Shown here piece by piece: positions 1 through 8,371 of a DNA stretch of 64,000 nt. Under the pieces are notes generated by a model, which worked only from the letters and a program-made list of their open reading frames with translations, was not told where the DNA came from and did no database searches. How positions within the stretch are numbered: the first letter of the stretch is position 1; the number at the start of each line of letters is the position of its first letter. The position numbers were made by a program, and so were the translations under genes. This DNA comes from Arsenicitalea aurantiaca (GTDB lineage: Bacteria; Pseudomonadota; Alphaproteobacteria; Rhizobiales; Devosiaceae): contig NZ_RZNJ01000002.1 of NCBI RefSeq assembly GCF_003994485.1, positions 619,255 to 683,254 of the forward strand, in the 5' to 3' direction.

Positions 1-92
1 GCGCCATGCAGATGCTGCTGCTCGAGCTCGATCTGGCAGGCCGGATCGAATGGGCCAGCGGGCAGTTGGTCGCCCTGCGGGTGACACGCTGA
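1..92 (+). CDS. dprA: DprA C-terminal end (partial)
   Basis: The window opens inside a reading frame that ends at TGA 90-92. The last 29 codons read MLLLELDLAGRIEW then ASGQLVALR, which resembles the C-terminal winged-helix end of DNA-processing protein A (DprA/Smf). DprA loads RecA on incoming single-stranded DNA during transformation. The call leans on context, because dprA lies directly upstream of topA in many alphaproteobacteria. The start and Rossmann domain lie outside the window, so this rests on a short fragment. Confidence 0.6.
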   Translation, partial: AMQMLLLELDLAGRIEWASGQLVALRVTR

Positions 93-117
93 TCGCCCCG
101 GGGCAAAGCCTCCCCCG

Positions 118-146
118 TTGACACTTGGCCCGGGCTTCACCATGTT
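118..146 (+). promoter_or_regulatory. Candidate sigma-70-type promoter for topA
   Basis: A perfect -35 hexamer TTGACA (118-123) is followed 17 bases later by CATGTT (141-146), a weak -10. The expected start of transcription would be near 153, leaving about 85 bases of leader before the topA ATG. It sits between dprA and topA. The -10 match is poor, so this is a candidate only. Confidence 0.45.
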
Positions 147-237
147 GCGCCGCGTTGATCACCCCCTACATGGCTGGGCAACTCTTGTTGATGCGCGCCA
201 GTTGCAGGCGGACACTCGTTTCTGAAAGCGGCAGTGA

Positions 238-2904
238 ATGAAGCTCGTTATCGTTGAAAGTCCGGCCAAGGCCAAGACAATCAACAAGTATCTCGGCAAG
301 GACTATGAGGTCCTCGCGAGCTTTGGACACGTGCGCGACCTGCCGTCCAAGGACGGTTCGGTGCGCCCGGAAGAAGATTTCGCAATGTCCTGGGAAGTGG
401 ACACGGCAGCCAAGAAGCGTCTGGCCGATATTGGCCGGGCTCTCAAGGACGCCGACGAACTCATTCTTGCCACCGACCCCGATCGCGAGGGAGAGGCGAT
501 TTCCTGGCACATCCTCGACGTGCTGAAGCAGAAGAAGGCCCTGAAGGATCAGTCGGTAAGCCGGGTTGTCTTCAACGCCATCACCAAGGATGCCGTCACC
601 GAAGCGATGCGGCATCCGCGCGACATCGACGGCCCGCTGGTCGACGCCTATCTCGCACGCCGTGCGCTCGACTATCTCGTCGGCTTCACGCTCTCCCCGA
701 TTCTCTGGCGGAAGCTGCCCGGCTCGCGCTCGGCAGGTCGCGTCCAGTCCGTGGCGCTGCGCCTTGTCTGCGACCGGGAATCCGAGATCGAGCGTTTCAA
801 GCCCGAGGAATACTGGTCGGTGATCGCGACGTTGGCGGAGAAAGGCAAGGCATTCGAGGCCCGTCTTTATTCGGTCGACGGAAAGAAGACCGACAAGCTC
901 GACATCAAGTCAGGCGACGAGGCTGGAGCGCTGAAGGCAGCCATCGACGCGGGCCTCTTCAACGTGGCGAGCCTTGAAAAGAAGCCGACCCGTCGCAATC
1001 CCTACCCGCCCTTCACCACGTCCAGCCTTCAGCAGGACGCGTCCTCGCGTGCCGGCTTCTCCCCGTCGCGCACCATGCAGGTCGCCCAGCGGCTCTACGA
1101 GGACGGGCTCATCACCTATATGCGTACCGATGCCGTGCAGATGGCGCCCGAAGGCATCGATCAGGCGCGCCGCGCGATCGCCAAGGAATTCGGCGACAAC
1201 TATCTCCCCGAGAAGGCCCGGATTTACCAGACCAAGGCCAAGAACGCGCAGGAAGCGCACGAGGCGATCCGCCCCACGGACATGTTCCGCCACCCCGATA
1301 CCTTGCGCAATCTCGAGCCAGACCAGCAGAAGCTCTACGGGCTGATCTGGCGGCGGACGCTCGCCAGCCAGATGCGCGCCGCCGAGATCGAACGCACGAC
1401 TGCCGACATCGAGGTGGTTGGCACCGATCGCGCCATCACGCTGCGGGCGGTCGGATCGGTTGTCACGTTCCCGGGTTTCCTTGCTCTTTATGGCGTCGAG
1501 GCCAAGGAGGATCGCGAGGACGGGGACGATGAGGACAGCCGCGAACTGCCGCCGCTGGCCGTCGGCGACCGGCCAGAGTTGCGTAAAGTCGATATCGAGC
1601 AGCATTTTACCCAGCCGCCGGCACGCTTTACCGAGGCGAGCCTCATCAAGAAGATGGAAGAGCTGGGGATCGGCCGCCCCTCGACCTACGCCGCGACCCT
1701 GACCGTGCTCAAGGATCGCAATTACGTAAAGCTCGAGAAGCGCGCCCTCTACCCCGAGGATCGCGGCCGGCTGGTCACGGCTTTCCTCGAGAGCTTCTTT
1801 GCCCGCTATGTCGAGTTCGGCTTTACCGCCAATCTCGAAGAACAGCTCGACAGCATTTCGGCCGGAGAGCTCGACTACAAGCAGGTGCTGCGCGATTTCT
1901 GGGAGGACTTCTCCCGCCACGCTACCGAGATCAAGGATCTCCGGGTCTCCGAAGTCCTCGATGCGCTCAATGAGCTTCTGGGCGACCACATCTTCCCCGC
2001 CAAGCCGGACGGCTCCGATCCGCGCAGCTGCCCGACCTGTGGGACCGGCACGCTTTCGCTAAAGCTGGGCAAGTTCGGCGCCTTCATCGGCTGCTCGAAC
2101 TATCCCGAGTGCCGCCACACCATGCAGCTCTCCGACGCTGCAACCGGCGGCGCGGGCGAGGCGGCACCCGGCGACGGAATTCTGGGCGTTGACCCGGAAA
2201 GCGGTGAGCAGGTCCTCCTGAAATCGGGCCGCTTCGGTCCTTATCTGCAACTTGGAGAAGGTCCGGAGCCGAAACGCGCCGGACTCCCGAAGGGCCTCGA
2301 GCCTGCCGCAGTGACCCTGGAAGAGGCGTTGCAGCTTCTCTCGCTGCCACGCGAGGTGGGCCTCCATCCGGAAACGGGCAAGATGATCACGGCGGGTCTC
2401 GGTCGCTATGGTCCCTTCATCCTGCATGACGGGAAATACGCCAACCTGCCCGACGCGGAAGAAGTGTTCACGGTCGGCATCAACCGGGCCGTGGATCTCA
2501 TAGCGCAGAAGGCCGCCGGTGGCGGACGCGGACGGGCTGCCCCTGCTGCGATCAAGAGCTTCGAGCATGCCGATGGCGAAATCACCGTGCGAGCCGGTCG
2601 CTATGGACCCTATGTGAACCAGGGCAAGGTCAACGCCACCATCCCCAAGGAGCTGAAGCCCGAGGACGTGACGATCGAGCAGGCGCTGGAATGGATCGCC
2701 GCCCGCGCTGCGGCCACAGGCGCCAAGAAACCCGCGCGTAAGGCTGCGGCCAAGAAGCCTGCTGCCAAGAAGCCCGCGGCAAAGACGGCTACCGCCACCA
2801 AGGCTGCAACCAAGACAACCAAGTCGGCCACCACTAAGGCGGCCGCGAGCAAATCAACAGCGGCGAAGACGGCCGCGACCCGGAAAAAGGCGGCCACCGC
2901 CTGA
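238..2904 (+). CDS. topA: DNA topoisomerase I
   Basis: Type IA topoisomerase of 888 residues that relaxes negative supercoils through a 5'-phosphotyrosine intermediate. The N-terminal TOPRIM domain starts MKLVIVESPAKAKTI and carries the acidic DPDREGEAISWH motif. The catalytic tyrosine is in LITYMRTDA (Tyr294, codon 1117-1119). A single four-cysteine zinc ribbon (CPTC...CSNYPEC, about residues 600-630) is followed by three copies of the topoisomerase C-terminal repeat, each marked by G-R-F/Y-G-P-Y/F. The last 60 or so residues are a Lys/Ala/Thr-rich tail, likely a flexible DNA-binding extension. The rnr start lies 9 bases after the stop, so the two are probably co-transcribed. Confidence 0.98.
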   Translation: MKLVIVESPAKAKTINKYLGKDYEVLASFGHVRDLPSKDGSVRPEEDFAMSWEVDTAAKKRLADIGRALKDADELILATDPDREGEAISWHILDVLKQKKALKDQSVSRVVFNAITKDAVTEAMRHPRDIDGPLVDAYLARRALDYLVGFTLSPILWRKLPGSRSAGRVQSVALRLVCDRESEIERFKPEEYWSVIATLAEKGKAFEARLYSVDGKKTDKLDIKSGDEAGALKAAIDAGLFNVASLEKKPTRRNPYPPFTTSSLQQDASSRAGFSPSRTMQVAQRLYEDGLITYMRTDAVQMAPEGIDQARRAIAKEFGDNYLPEKARIYQTKAKNAQEAHEAIRPTDMFRHPDTLRNLEPDQQKLYGLIWRRTLASQMRAAEIERTTADIEVVGTDRAITLRAVGSVVTFPGFLALYGVEAKEDREDGDDEDSRELPPLAVGDRPELRKVDIEQHFTQPPARFTEASLIKKMEELGIGRPSTYAATLTVLKDRNYVKLEKRALYPEDRGRLVTAFLESFFARYVEFGFTANLEEQLDSISAGELDYKQVLRDFWEDFSRHATEIKDLRVSEVLDALNELLGDHIFPAKPDGSDPRSCPTCGTGTLSLKLGKFGAFIGCSNYPECRHTMQLSDAATGGAGEAAPGDGILGVDPESGEQVLLKSGRFGPYLQLGEGPEPKRAGLPKGLEPAAVTLEEALQLLSLPREVGLHPETGKMITAGLGRYGPFILHDGKYANLPDAEEVFTVGINRAVDLIAQKAAGGGRGRAAPAAIKSFEHADGEITVRAGRYGPYVNQGKVNATIPKELKPEDVTIEQALEWIAARAAATGAKKPARKAAAKKPAAKKPAAKTATATKAATKTTKSATTKAAASKSTAAKTAATRKKAATA

Positions 2905-2913
2905 AAGAGCTGA

Positions 2914-5190
2914 ATGGCTAAGGCGCCGACGAAACGCCCCTCCTCTAAGCGCTCCCGCCACTTTGCGGTGGGCGAACTGCCAAGCCGCGAGGCGGTGCTC
3001 GAGGCGATGGCCAACGAGCCCGACCTTGACGGAAAGCGGGATCTCGCAAAGTATTTCGGCATCAAGGGCGATATGCGTACGCCCTTCAAGGTGCTTCTGC
3101 GAGAGATGGAGGGCGAGGGCCTGATTGCGCGCAAGCGTAAGAGCCTGCGCCCGACGGCCATGCTGCCTGCGGTCACCGTGCTCGATATTCCGGCCGATGC
3201 CGATCCTGATCATCTGATCGCCTATCCCGCCAGCTGGAACGAGGAAGACGAGGGCGAACGTCCTCGCGTCGAAGTCCTGCAGCCCAAGGGCGCACGCGTC
3301 GTTCCCGGGCCCGGCGATCGCATCCTCGCCCGGATAGATGCCGGCGACGAGCTCGTGCCGCACTATACGGCGCGCGCCATGAAGATCCTCGACAAGCCGC
3401 GTCGCGGTCAGATCGGCATCGTGCGGCTCGATGAGGGCGGTGCACGGCTGGTCCCGATCGACCGGAAGCAGCGCGAGATGCGCATCGCCAGCGGAGATCT
3501 GGGTGAGGCCCGCGATGGCGACCTCGTCGAAGTGGAGGTCAAGACTTCTGGCCGCATGATGATCCCGCGTACGCGCGTGACCACGGTCGTCGGAAATCCC
3601 GAGAGCGAAGGCGCCATCAGCCTCATCGCCATTCACAACCTCGAAATCCCCTACCGCTTTCCCAATGCGGTGCTGAAGGAGGCCGAGGCAGCTGCCGAAG
3701 CGAGCCTCCAGGGGCGCGAGGACTGGAGGCACATTCCCCTCGTCACCATCGATCCCGCGGATGCGAAGGATCATGACGACGCGGTTTATGCCGAACCGGA
3801 CACCGACGAGAAGAACCCCGGGGGCCATGTCGTCTACGTCGCCATCGCTGATGTGGCCGCTTATGTCCGCCCCGGTAGCGCGCTGGACAAGGAGGCATAC
3901 CTCCGCGGCAACTCGGTCTACTTCCCCGATCGCGTCGTCCCGATGCTACCCGAGCGGATCTCCAACGACCTCTGTTCGCTGAAGCAAGGCGTCAACCGTC
4001 CCTCCCTTGCCGTGCGCATGGTGCTCGGCGCCGATGGGCGCAAGAAGAGCCACTCCTTCCACCGGGTGCTGTTCCGTTCGGCCGCACGCCTCAGCTATCA
4101 GCAGGCTCAGGCCGCGATCGACGGGAACCCGGACGATGTGACCGGGCCCATCCTTGAGCCGATTCTGAAGCCGCTCTGGACCGCCTATCATGCAATGACG
4201 CGCGCGCGGGAAAAGCGCAGCCCGCTCGATCTCGACCTGCCTGAGCGCAAGATACTCCTTGATGACAAGGGCATGGTGACCCGCATCCATGTTCCCGAGC
4301 GGCTCGAAGCACACCGGCTGATCGAGGAGATGATGATCGCGGCCAACGTCGCGGCGGCCGAAACGCTGGAGCAGCGGCGCACCCCCCTGCTCTACCGGGT
4401 CCACGATTCGCCGAGCCGGGAGAAGCTGGCCGCACTTCGGGAATTCCTGAGCTCGCTCGATCTGCCGTTTGCCAAGTCCGAGGCCGTCCGCCCGGTCGAC
4501 TTCAACCGGATTCTCGCCCGCGCACGCAGCGAGAACAAGATCGAGCAGGTCAGCGAAATGGTGCTGCGCAGCCAGGCGCAGGCCGAATATGCGAGCGAGA
4601 ATTACGGACATTTCGGCCTCAACCTCGATCGCTATGCCCACTTCACCTCGCCCATCAGACGCTATGCCGACCTCGTCGTGCACCGCGCCTTGATCCGGGC
4701 GCTGGGGCTCGGCGAGGACGGGCTGCGCGAGCAGGACATCGCAGGCCTTCCGGGCGTAGCTCAGCACATCTCCTCGACCGAACGCCGGGCGATGGCTGCC
4801 GAGCGCGAGACCGCCGACCGGCTTCTCGCGCAATACCTCGCCGGACAGGTCGGGGCGCGTTTCGAAGGCAGGATATCGGGCGTCATCAAGTCCGGCCTCT
4901 TCGTGAGATTGGCCGAAACAGGCGCCGACGGATTCATTCCCGCTTCCTCGATCGGCGGGGATTTTTATCGCTTCATGGAAGAACAGCAGGCGCTGATCGG
5001 GGACCGTACCGGCGAACGCTTCCGGCTCGGCGACGACGTGATGGTTCGCCTCCTCGAGGTTGCCCCGGTAGCCGGCGCGTTGCGTTTCGAGCTATTGTCC
5101 GAAGGCACCCGCGTCAAACCGTCATCTGTCAAACGCGGATCACGCCGACCATCTTCGGGCCAGGCAAGGATGGGACGCAGAAAGAAGTAG
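2914..5190 (+). CDS. rnr: Ribonuclease R
   Basis: A 3'-5' exoribonuclease (758 residues) of the RNase II/R family that degrades structured RNA. The N-terminal winged-helix region (about 15-80) is followed by cold-shock domains. The RNB catalytic core shows TIDPADAKDHDDAVY with its metal-binding aspartates, and later SPIRRYADLVVHRAL. An S1 domain begins near GRISGVIKSGLFVRL, and the protein ends in a basic tail (RMGRRKK). GAAAGAG 5 bases or so upstream of the ATG acts as ribosome-binding site. It is sandwiched between topA and a DUF983 gene that starts 3 bases after its stop, so one operon is likely. Confidence 0.97.
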   Translation: MAKAPTKRPSSKRSRHFAVGELPSREAVLEAMANEPDLDGKRDLAKYFGIKGDMRTPFKVLLREMEGEGLIARKRKSLRPTAMLPAVTVLDIPADADPDHLIAYPASWNEEDEGERPRVEVLQPKGARVVPGPGDRILARIDAGDELVPHYTARAMKILDKPRRGQIGIVRLDEGGARLVPIDRKQREMRIASGDLGEARDGDLVEVEVKTSGRMMIPRTRVTTVVGNPESEGAISLIAIHNLEIPYRFPNAVLKEAEAAAEASLQGREDWRHIPLVTIDPADAKDHDDAVYAEPDTDEKNPGGHVVYVAIADVAAYVRPGSALDKEAYLRGNSVYFPDRVVPMLPERISNDLCSLKQGVNRPSLAVRMVLGADGRKKSHSFHRVLFRSAARLSYQQAQAAIDGNPDDVTGPILEPILKPLWTAYHAMTRAREKRSPLDLDLPERKILLDDKGMVTRIHVPERLEAHRLIEEMMIAANVAAAETLEQRRTPLLYRVHDSPSREKLAALREFLSSLDLPFAKSEAVRPVDFNRILARARSENKIEQVSEMVLRSQAQAEYASENYGHFGLNLDRYAHFTSPIRRYADLVVHRALIRALGLGEDGLREQDIAGLPGVAQHISSTERRAMAAERETADRLLAQYLAGQVGARFEGRISGVIKSGLFVRLAETGADGFIPASSIGGDFYRFMEEQQALIGDRTGERFRLGDDVMVRLLEVAPVAGALRFELLSEGTRVKPSSVKRGSRRPSSGQARMGRRKK

Positions 5191-5193
5191 GCG

Positions 5194-5610
5194 ATGGGAT
5201 ATCAGGTCAAGACTCTCGAAGAGCGCCCCCTCGGGCAGGCGATGTGGCGCGGGACGCTTTGCAAATGCCCCAATTGCGGGGAAGGCAAGATGTTCAGGGC
5301 CTATCTGAAGGTCAATGACGCCTGCCCTGAATGCGGTGAGGAACTTCACCATCACCGCGCCGATGATGGCCCCCCATACATCGCGATCATGATCGTCGGG
5401 CACATCCTGATTTTCATCATGCTCCATTTGGAGCTCGTGATGCAGGTGAACCCGCTCGTCTACCTCTACACTCTCGTGCCTCTCGCCGTCGTCATGCCGC
5501 TCGCCATGCTGCCGTCGATCAAGGGGTTCCTCGTCGGGCTGCAATGGGCCAACCGCATGCACGGGTTCGACCCCGACCATCGCGATCCCGCACTCCCGGA
5601 CCCGCGCTGA
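5194..5610 (+). CDS. DUF983 zinc-ribbon membrane protein
   Basis: A 138-residue protein of the DUF983 family, common in alphaproteobacteria and of unknown function. It has two paired-cysteine motifs, CPNCGEGKMF and CPECGEEL, typical of a zinc ribbon. Two hydrophobic membrane segments follow (IAIMIVGHILIFIMLHLEL and LYTLVPLAVVMPLAMLP). It starts 3 bases after rnr, so translation is probably coupled to the upstream gene. The family assignment is firm, but nothing in the sequence assigns a reaction. Confidence 0.85.
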   Translation: MGYQVKTLEERPLGQAMWRGTLCKCPNCGEGKMFRAYLKVNDACPECGEELHHHRADDGPPYIAIMIVGHILIFIMLHLELVMQVNPLVYLYTLVPLAVVMPLAMLPSIKGFLVGLQWANRMHGFDPDHRDPALPDPR

Positions 5611-5614
5611 GCGC

Positions 5615-5642
5615 TTGACTTTCCGGTCGCAATGACTAGTTT
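5615..5642 (+). promoter_or_regulatory. Candidate promoter for rpmG
   Basis: TTGACT (5615-5620) and TAGTTT (5637-5642) are separated by 16 bases in the 93-base gap between the DUF983 gene and rpmG. A start near 5649 would give a leader of about 55 bases. An independent promoter fits a highly expressed ribosomal gene that has its own terminator. Confidence 0.5.
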
Positions 5643-5703
5643 GCGGCAAAATTTCCCAGCCGCGCGGCCTTCCGCGCGGCTCGCTGTTTGAAGGACCGCG
5701 ACC

Positions 5704-5871
5704 ATGGCCAAAGCCAACACCATCAAGATCAAGCTCGTGTCCACGGCCGACACCGGTTTCTACTACGTGACCAAGAAGAACGCCCGCACCCAGACCGAGA
5801 AGCTCGCCTTCCGCAAGTACGACCCGGTTGCGCGCAAGCACGTCGAATTCAAGGAAGCCAAGATCAAGTAG
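5704..5871 (+). CDS. rpmG: 50S ribosomal protein L33
   Basis: A 55-residue basic protein beginning [19 protein letters not shown] and ending VEFKEAKIK. It matches bacterial L33 (bL33) in length and in the YYVTKKN...KLAFRKYDP motif. It contains no cysteines, so it is the zinc-free form. The start is set by the ATG at 5704, a few bases after a GAAGGACCG ribosome-binding site. It is monocistronic, with its own candidate promoter upstream and a strong terminator 22 bases after the stop. Confidence 0.96.
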   Translation: MAKANTIKIKLVSTADTGFYYVTKKNARTQTEKLAFRKYDPVARKHVEFKEAKIK

Positions 5872-5892
5872 GATCGGCCTCCGATGCAGTTG

Positions 5893-5925
5893 AAAAAGCC
5901 CCGCTCTTGAGCGGGGCTTTTTGTT
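5893..5925 (+). terminator. Rho-independent terminator of rpmG
   Basis: A hairpin AAAAGCCCCGCT-CTTG-AGCGGGGC is followed by TTTTTGTTT. The 12-base stem has a four-base loop and a U-tract on the + strand. It lies just after rpmG. Confidence 0.9.
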
Positions 5926-5945
5926 TGTCGTGGGAGGGATTGGGT

Positions 5946-6042
5946 GGCTGGTCCAGCCGGCATGTCGAAGAGGCCACTTCGCGCGGCCGGACCAGCCCCC
6001 TACGGCCTCAGGAGTTGCGGCGGACCTGAGGTGGCCGTAGGG
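5946..6042. repeat. Two adjacent inverted repeats
   Basis: The first has arms GGCTGGTCC (5946-5954) and GGACCAGCC (5989-5997), enclosing a small CGAAG/CTTCG hairpin (5966-5970/5977-5981). The second begins at the next base. Its arms are CCCTACGGCCTCAGG (5998-6012) and CCTGAGGTGGCCGTAGGG (6025-6042), pairing except for a three-base bulge. They lie between the convergent rpmG and pleD genes and lack a U-tract. This may be a dispersed intergenic palindrome or a bidirectional transcript end. The rest of the 303-base gap is an AT-richer stretch (6043-6174) with nothing recognised. Confidence 0.7.
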
Positions 6043-6174
6043 TTTGCTCGAAGCGACAATGCTTGCCGCCTCGATTTCTTGCGACACTAGAGAAAAGCGT
6101 CGCAACCACAAGCAAACACCCCCAGCATAATAAACGCTTAACCTTACCGCTTAACGATTGGCCGGCCCGGCAGA

Positions 6175-7548
6175 TCAGGCGGCGTCGAAGACGACGCGGT
6201 TCCGCCCTTCCCGCTTGGCGCGGTAGAGCGCGATGTCGGCCCGCTTCAGGATCAGGTCTGCCGTGTCGGACACGCATTCGTTGAGCGCCATGCCTACAGA
6301 AACCGTCACCGGGATCGGACGCGCCGAGGCCGAGACGTCAAAGCCGCGTTCGGCGATGGCGATCCTGATGCGCTCCGCAATGGCCTCGGCCTGGCGGGAA
6401 TCGGTGTTCGGCATCAGCACGCCGAACTCCTCGCCGCCGAACCTGCAGGCCAGATCGATGCCGCGGATGTTGCGGCGGAGGCGCTGCGCGAATTCCTTCA
6501 GCACCGCATCGCCGCAATCATGCCCGTAGGAATCGTTGATGGCCTTGAAGAAATCCATGTCGATCAGCATCACGGCCATGTGCCGACGCTGTTCGCGCGC
6601 CTTGGCCAGCATGATATTGAGGTGCCGGTCGAAATAGCGCCTGTTGTAGAGGCCGGTCAGCTCGTCGGTAACCGCCAGCGCCATGGTCTGGGTGACGCTG
6701 TCGCGCAGCTGGCAGGCATAGCGATGGCGGCGCAGCTGCGTGCGCACCCGCGCGGCAAGCTCGTTGCGCTCCACCGGCCTCGTGATGAAATCGTTGACGC
6801 CGATGTCGAGCCCGCGCACCACCCGCGCCCGATCGCTCTGCTGCGCGATGAGGATGATGGGCAGCGTTCGGCTCTGGTCGAAGGTGCGGATCTGCGAACA
6901 GACGCGCAAGGGGTCGAAATTCCCCAGCGCCATGCTGACCAGCACGAGTTCATAGCGGGTTTCCGACAGCGCCTGCACGATGTCCTGCGGGGTCGAGAGA
7001 ACCGTGACCCGATGCACCGGCTCCAGCGCCGAGCGAATGCGCTCGGCATGCACCGGCTCTGGCTCGACCAGCAGGATCGTTCCGTCCCCGCCCGAAGCCC
7101 TCTCGCCAAAGGGGACGAGGTCGTCCATCGCGATCTCTTGCCCGGTGAGGGCCCGTGCCCGCAATTCGTCCGTGAGCGCCTTGAGCCGCGCGAGGCTCCT
7201 CACCCTTGCGATAAGCTGCACATCGTCGACAGGCTTTGACAGGAAGTCGTCGGCACCGGCCTCAAGGCCCCGCACCCGGTCCGAGATCTGATCGAGGGCG
7301 GTGATCATCAGCACCGGGATGTGGTGAAACCGCGCATCGGCCTTAAGGCGGCGGCAGACTTCGAAGCCATCCATGCCCGGCATCATCACATCGAGCAGGA
7401 TGATATCGATTTCGGTCGCGGCGCAGATCGCCAGCGCTTCCGGTCCGGAACTCGCCGATAGGGTCTCGAAATACTCGGCCGACAGGCGCGCCTCGAGCAG
7501 CCGCACATTCGTCGGAATATCGTCGACGATCAGCACGCGCGCTGTCAA
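6175..7548 (-). CDS. pleD: PleD-like response regulator / diguanylate cyclase
   Basis: A 457-residue REC-REC-GGDEF protein that makes cyclic di-GMP. In REC1 the phosphoacceptor is Asp53 in LLDVMMPGMDG. In REC2 (about 155-275) the equivalent position is Ser205 (LVLVSMALG), so it is probably an adaptor domain, as in Caulobacter PleD. The GGDEF domain (about 290-457) has GGEEF at 371-375. An RxxD inhibitory site (RGID, 362-365) sits five residues before it, so product inhibition is expected. The start chosen is TTG at 7548. A longer open frame runs back through divK but would encode unrelated sequence. divK lies 56 bases upstream on the same strand. Confidence 0.93.
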   Translation of the reverse strand: MTARVLIVDDIPTNVRLLEARLSAEYFETLSASSGPEALAICAATEIDIILLDVMMPGMDGFEVCRRLKADARFHHIPVLMITALDQISDRVRGLEAGADDFLSKPVDDVQLIARVRSLARLKALTDELRARALTGQEIAMDDLVPFGERASGGDGTILLVEPEPVHAERIRSALEPVHRVTVLSTPQDIVQALSETRYELVLVSMALGNFDPLRVCSQIRTFDQSRTLPIILIAQQSDRARVVRGLDIGVNDFITRPVERNELAARVRTQLRRHRYACQLRDSVTQTMALAVTDELTGLYNRRYFDRHLNIMLAKAREQRRHMAVMLIDMDFFKAINDSYGHDCGDAVLKEFAQRLRRNIRGIDLACRFGGEEFGVLMPNTDSRQAEAIAERIRIAIAERGFDVSASARPIPVTVSVGMALNECVSDTADLILKRADIALYRAKREGRNRVVFDAA

Positions 7549-7604
7549 AGCCCTGTGCCCCCAATGCTTCGGGAAAGTGCCCGGTGATAAACGAGGTCCA
7601 GGAC

Positions 7605-7979
7605 CTAGTTGGCCGGGCCAATATAGCGGGCAATCGTTTCCAAAAAGTGAGGCACCGATATGGGCTTGGAGATGTAACCCTCGCAACCGCCCTGCAGTAT
7701 CCGCTCCTCGTCGCCCTTCATTGCAAAGGCAGTGACGGCGATGACCGGGATGGATTGCAGGTCGTCGTCTTCCTTGAGCCATTTGGTGACCACCAGTCCC
7801 GAAACTTCGGGGAGCTGGATGTCCATCAGGATCAGGTCGGGGTGATGCGCGCGCGCCAGATCGAGCGCCTCCATGCCGTTGCGCGTCTGTATGATCGCGT
7901 AGCCGCGCGATTCGAGCAGATCGTTGAAGAGCTTCATGTTCAGCTCGTTGTCTTCGACGATCATCACGGTCTTGGGCAT
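7605..7979 (-). CDS. divK: DivK-like single-domain response regulator
   Basis: A 124-residue stand-alone receiver domain beginning [18 protein letters not shown]. The acidic pocket is Glu9-Asp10 and the phosphoacceptor is Asp53 ([11 protein letters not shown]). The conserved Lys is in YISKPISV. Its length and adjacency to pleD match DivK of Caulobacter and rhizobia, which is phosphorylated by polar histidine kinases and governs cell-cycle polarity through DivL-CckA. The ATG at 7979 follows GAGGACCT. An upstream in-frame extension is proline/glycine-rich and was rejected. It likely forms an operon with pleD. Confidence 0.93.
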   Translation of the reverse strand: MPKTVMIVEDNELNMKLFNDLLESRGYAIIQTRNGMEALDLARAHHPDLILMDIQLPEVSGLVVTKWLKEDDDLQSIPVIAVTAFAMKGDEERILQGGCEGYISKPISVPHFLETIARYIGPAN

Positions 7980-8082
7980 AGGTCCTCGCTCGCGCCCGCC
8001 CGGGGCATGTGGCGGCGGCGCTTCGTTCTGCAACACTTGTGCTGTAACATCAATCTCTATCAGACCTCCACCGAGACCGACC

Positions 8083-8364
8083 TTGCCCCGTACCCAGACC
8101 CTCGTGCCCAGACCCGGTGCCCTTGCCGATCTCTGCCTTGGCCATCTCGCCGAGGATCCTGCCCAGCTTGCGGACTTCCTGGGCGCAACCGGCTACGACC
8201 CGCAATCCCTCCGGGCCGCACTTGGCAGCGCCGAGCTCCAGCTTGCGCTCATCGACTATTTTGCGTCCAACGAAGGGCTTCTGCTCGCCTTCTGCGCCAA
8301 TGCCGATCTCGCGCCCGAGACCTTCATGCGGGTCTGGCACGAGCTCAACCCGTCCATGGGGTGA
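8083..8364 (+). CDS. DUF3572 family protein
   Basis: A small acidic helical protein of about 93 residues resembling DUF3572, an alphaproteobacterial family of unknown function. Visible family features are [24 protein letters not shown] and a final helix [17 protein letters not shown]. The start is uncertain. TTG at 8083, with GAG 8 bases upstream, is used here, and GTG at 8104 is the alternative. dinB starts 7 bases after the stop, so the two are probably co-transcribed. It is divergent from divK. Confidence 0.7.
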   Translation: MPRTQTLVPRPGALADLCLGHLAEDPAQLADFLGATGYDPQSLRAALGSAELQLALIDYFASNEGLLLAFCANADLAPETFMRVWHELNPSMG

Positions 8365-8371
8365 ATGAGGG

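Noticed and set aside
6138-6154. Two TTAA boxes (TTAACCTTACCGCTTAA) suggesting a CtrA site
   Set aside because: The spacing is 9 bases rather than 7, and the site lies beyond the 3' end of pleD, not at a promoter.
7549-7782. N-terminal extension of pleD through the divK gene
   Set aside because: The extra 78 residues do not resemble a receiver domain and overlap a real gene. Family members start just before the ARVLIVDD block.
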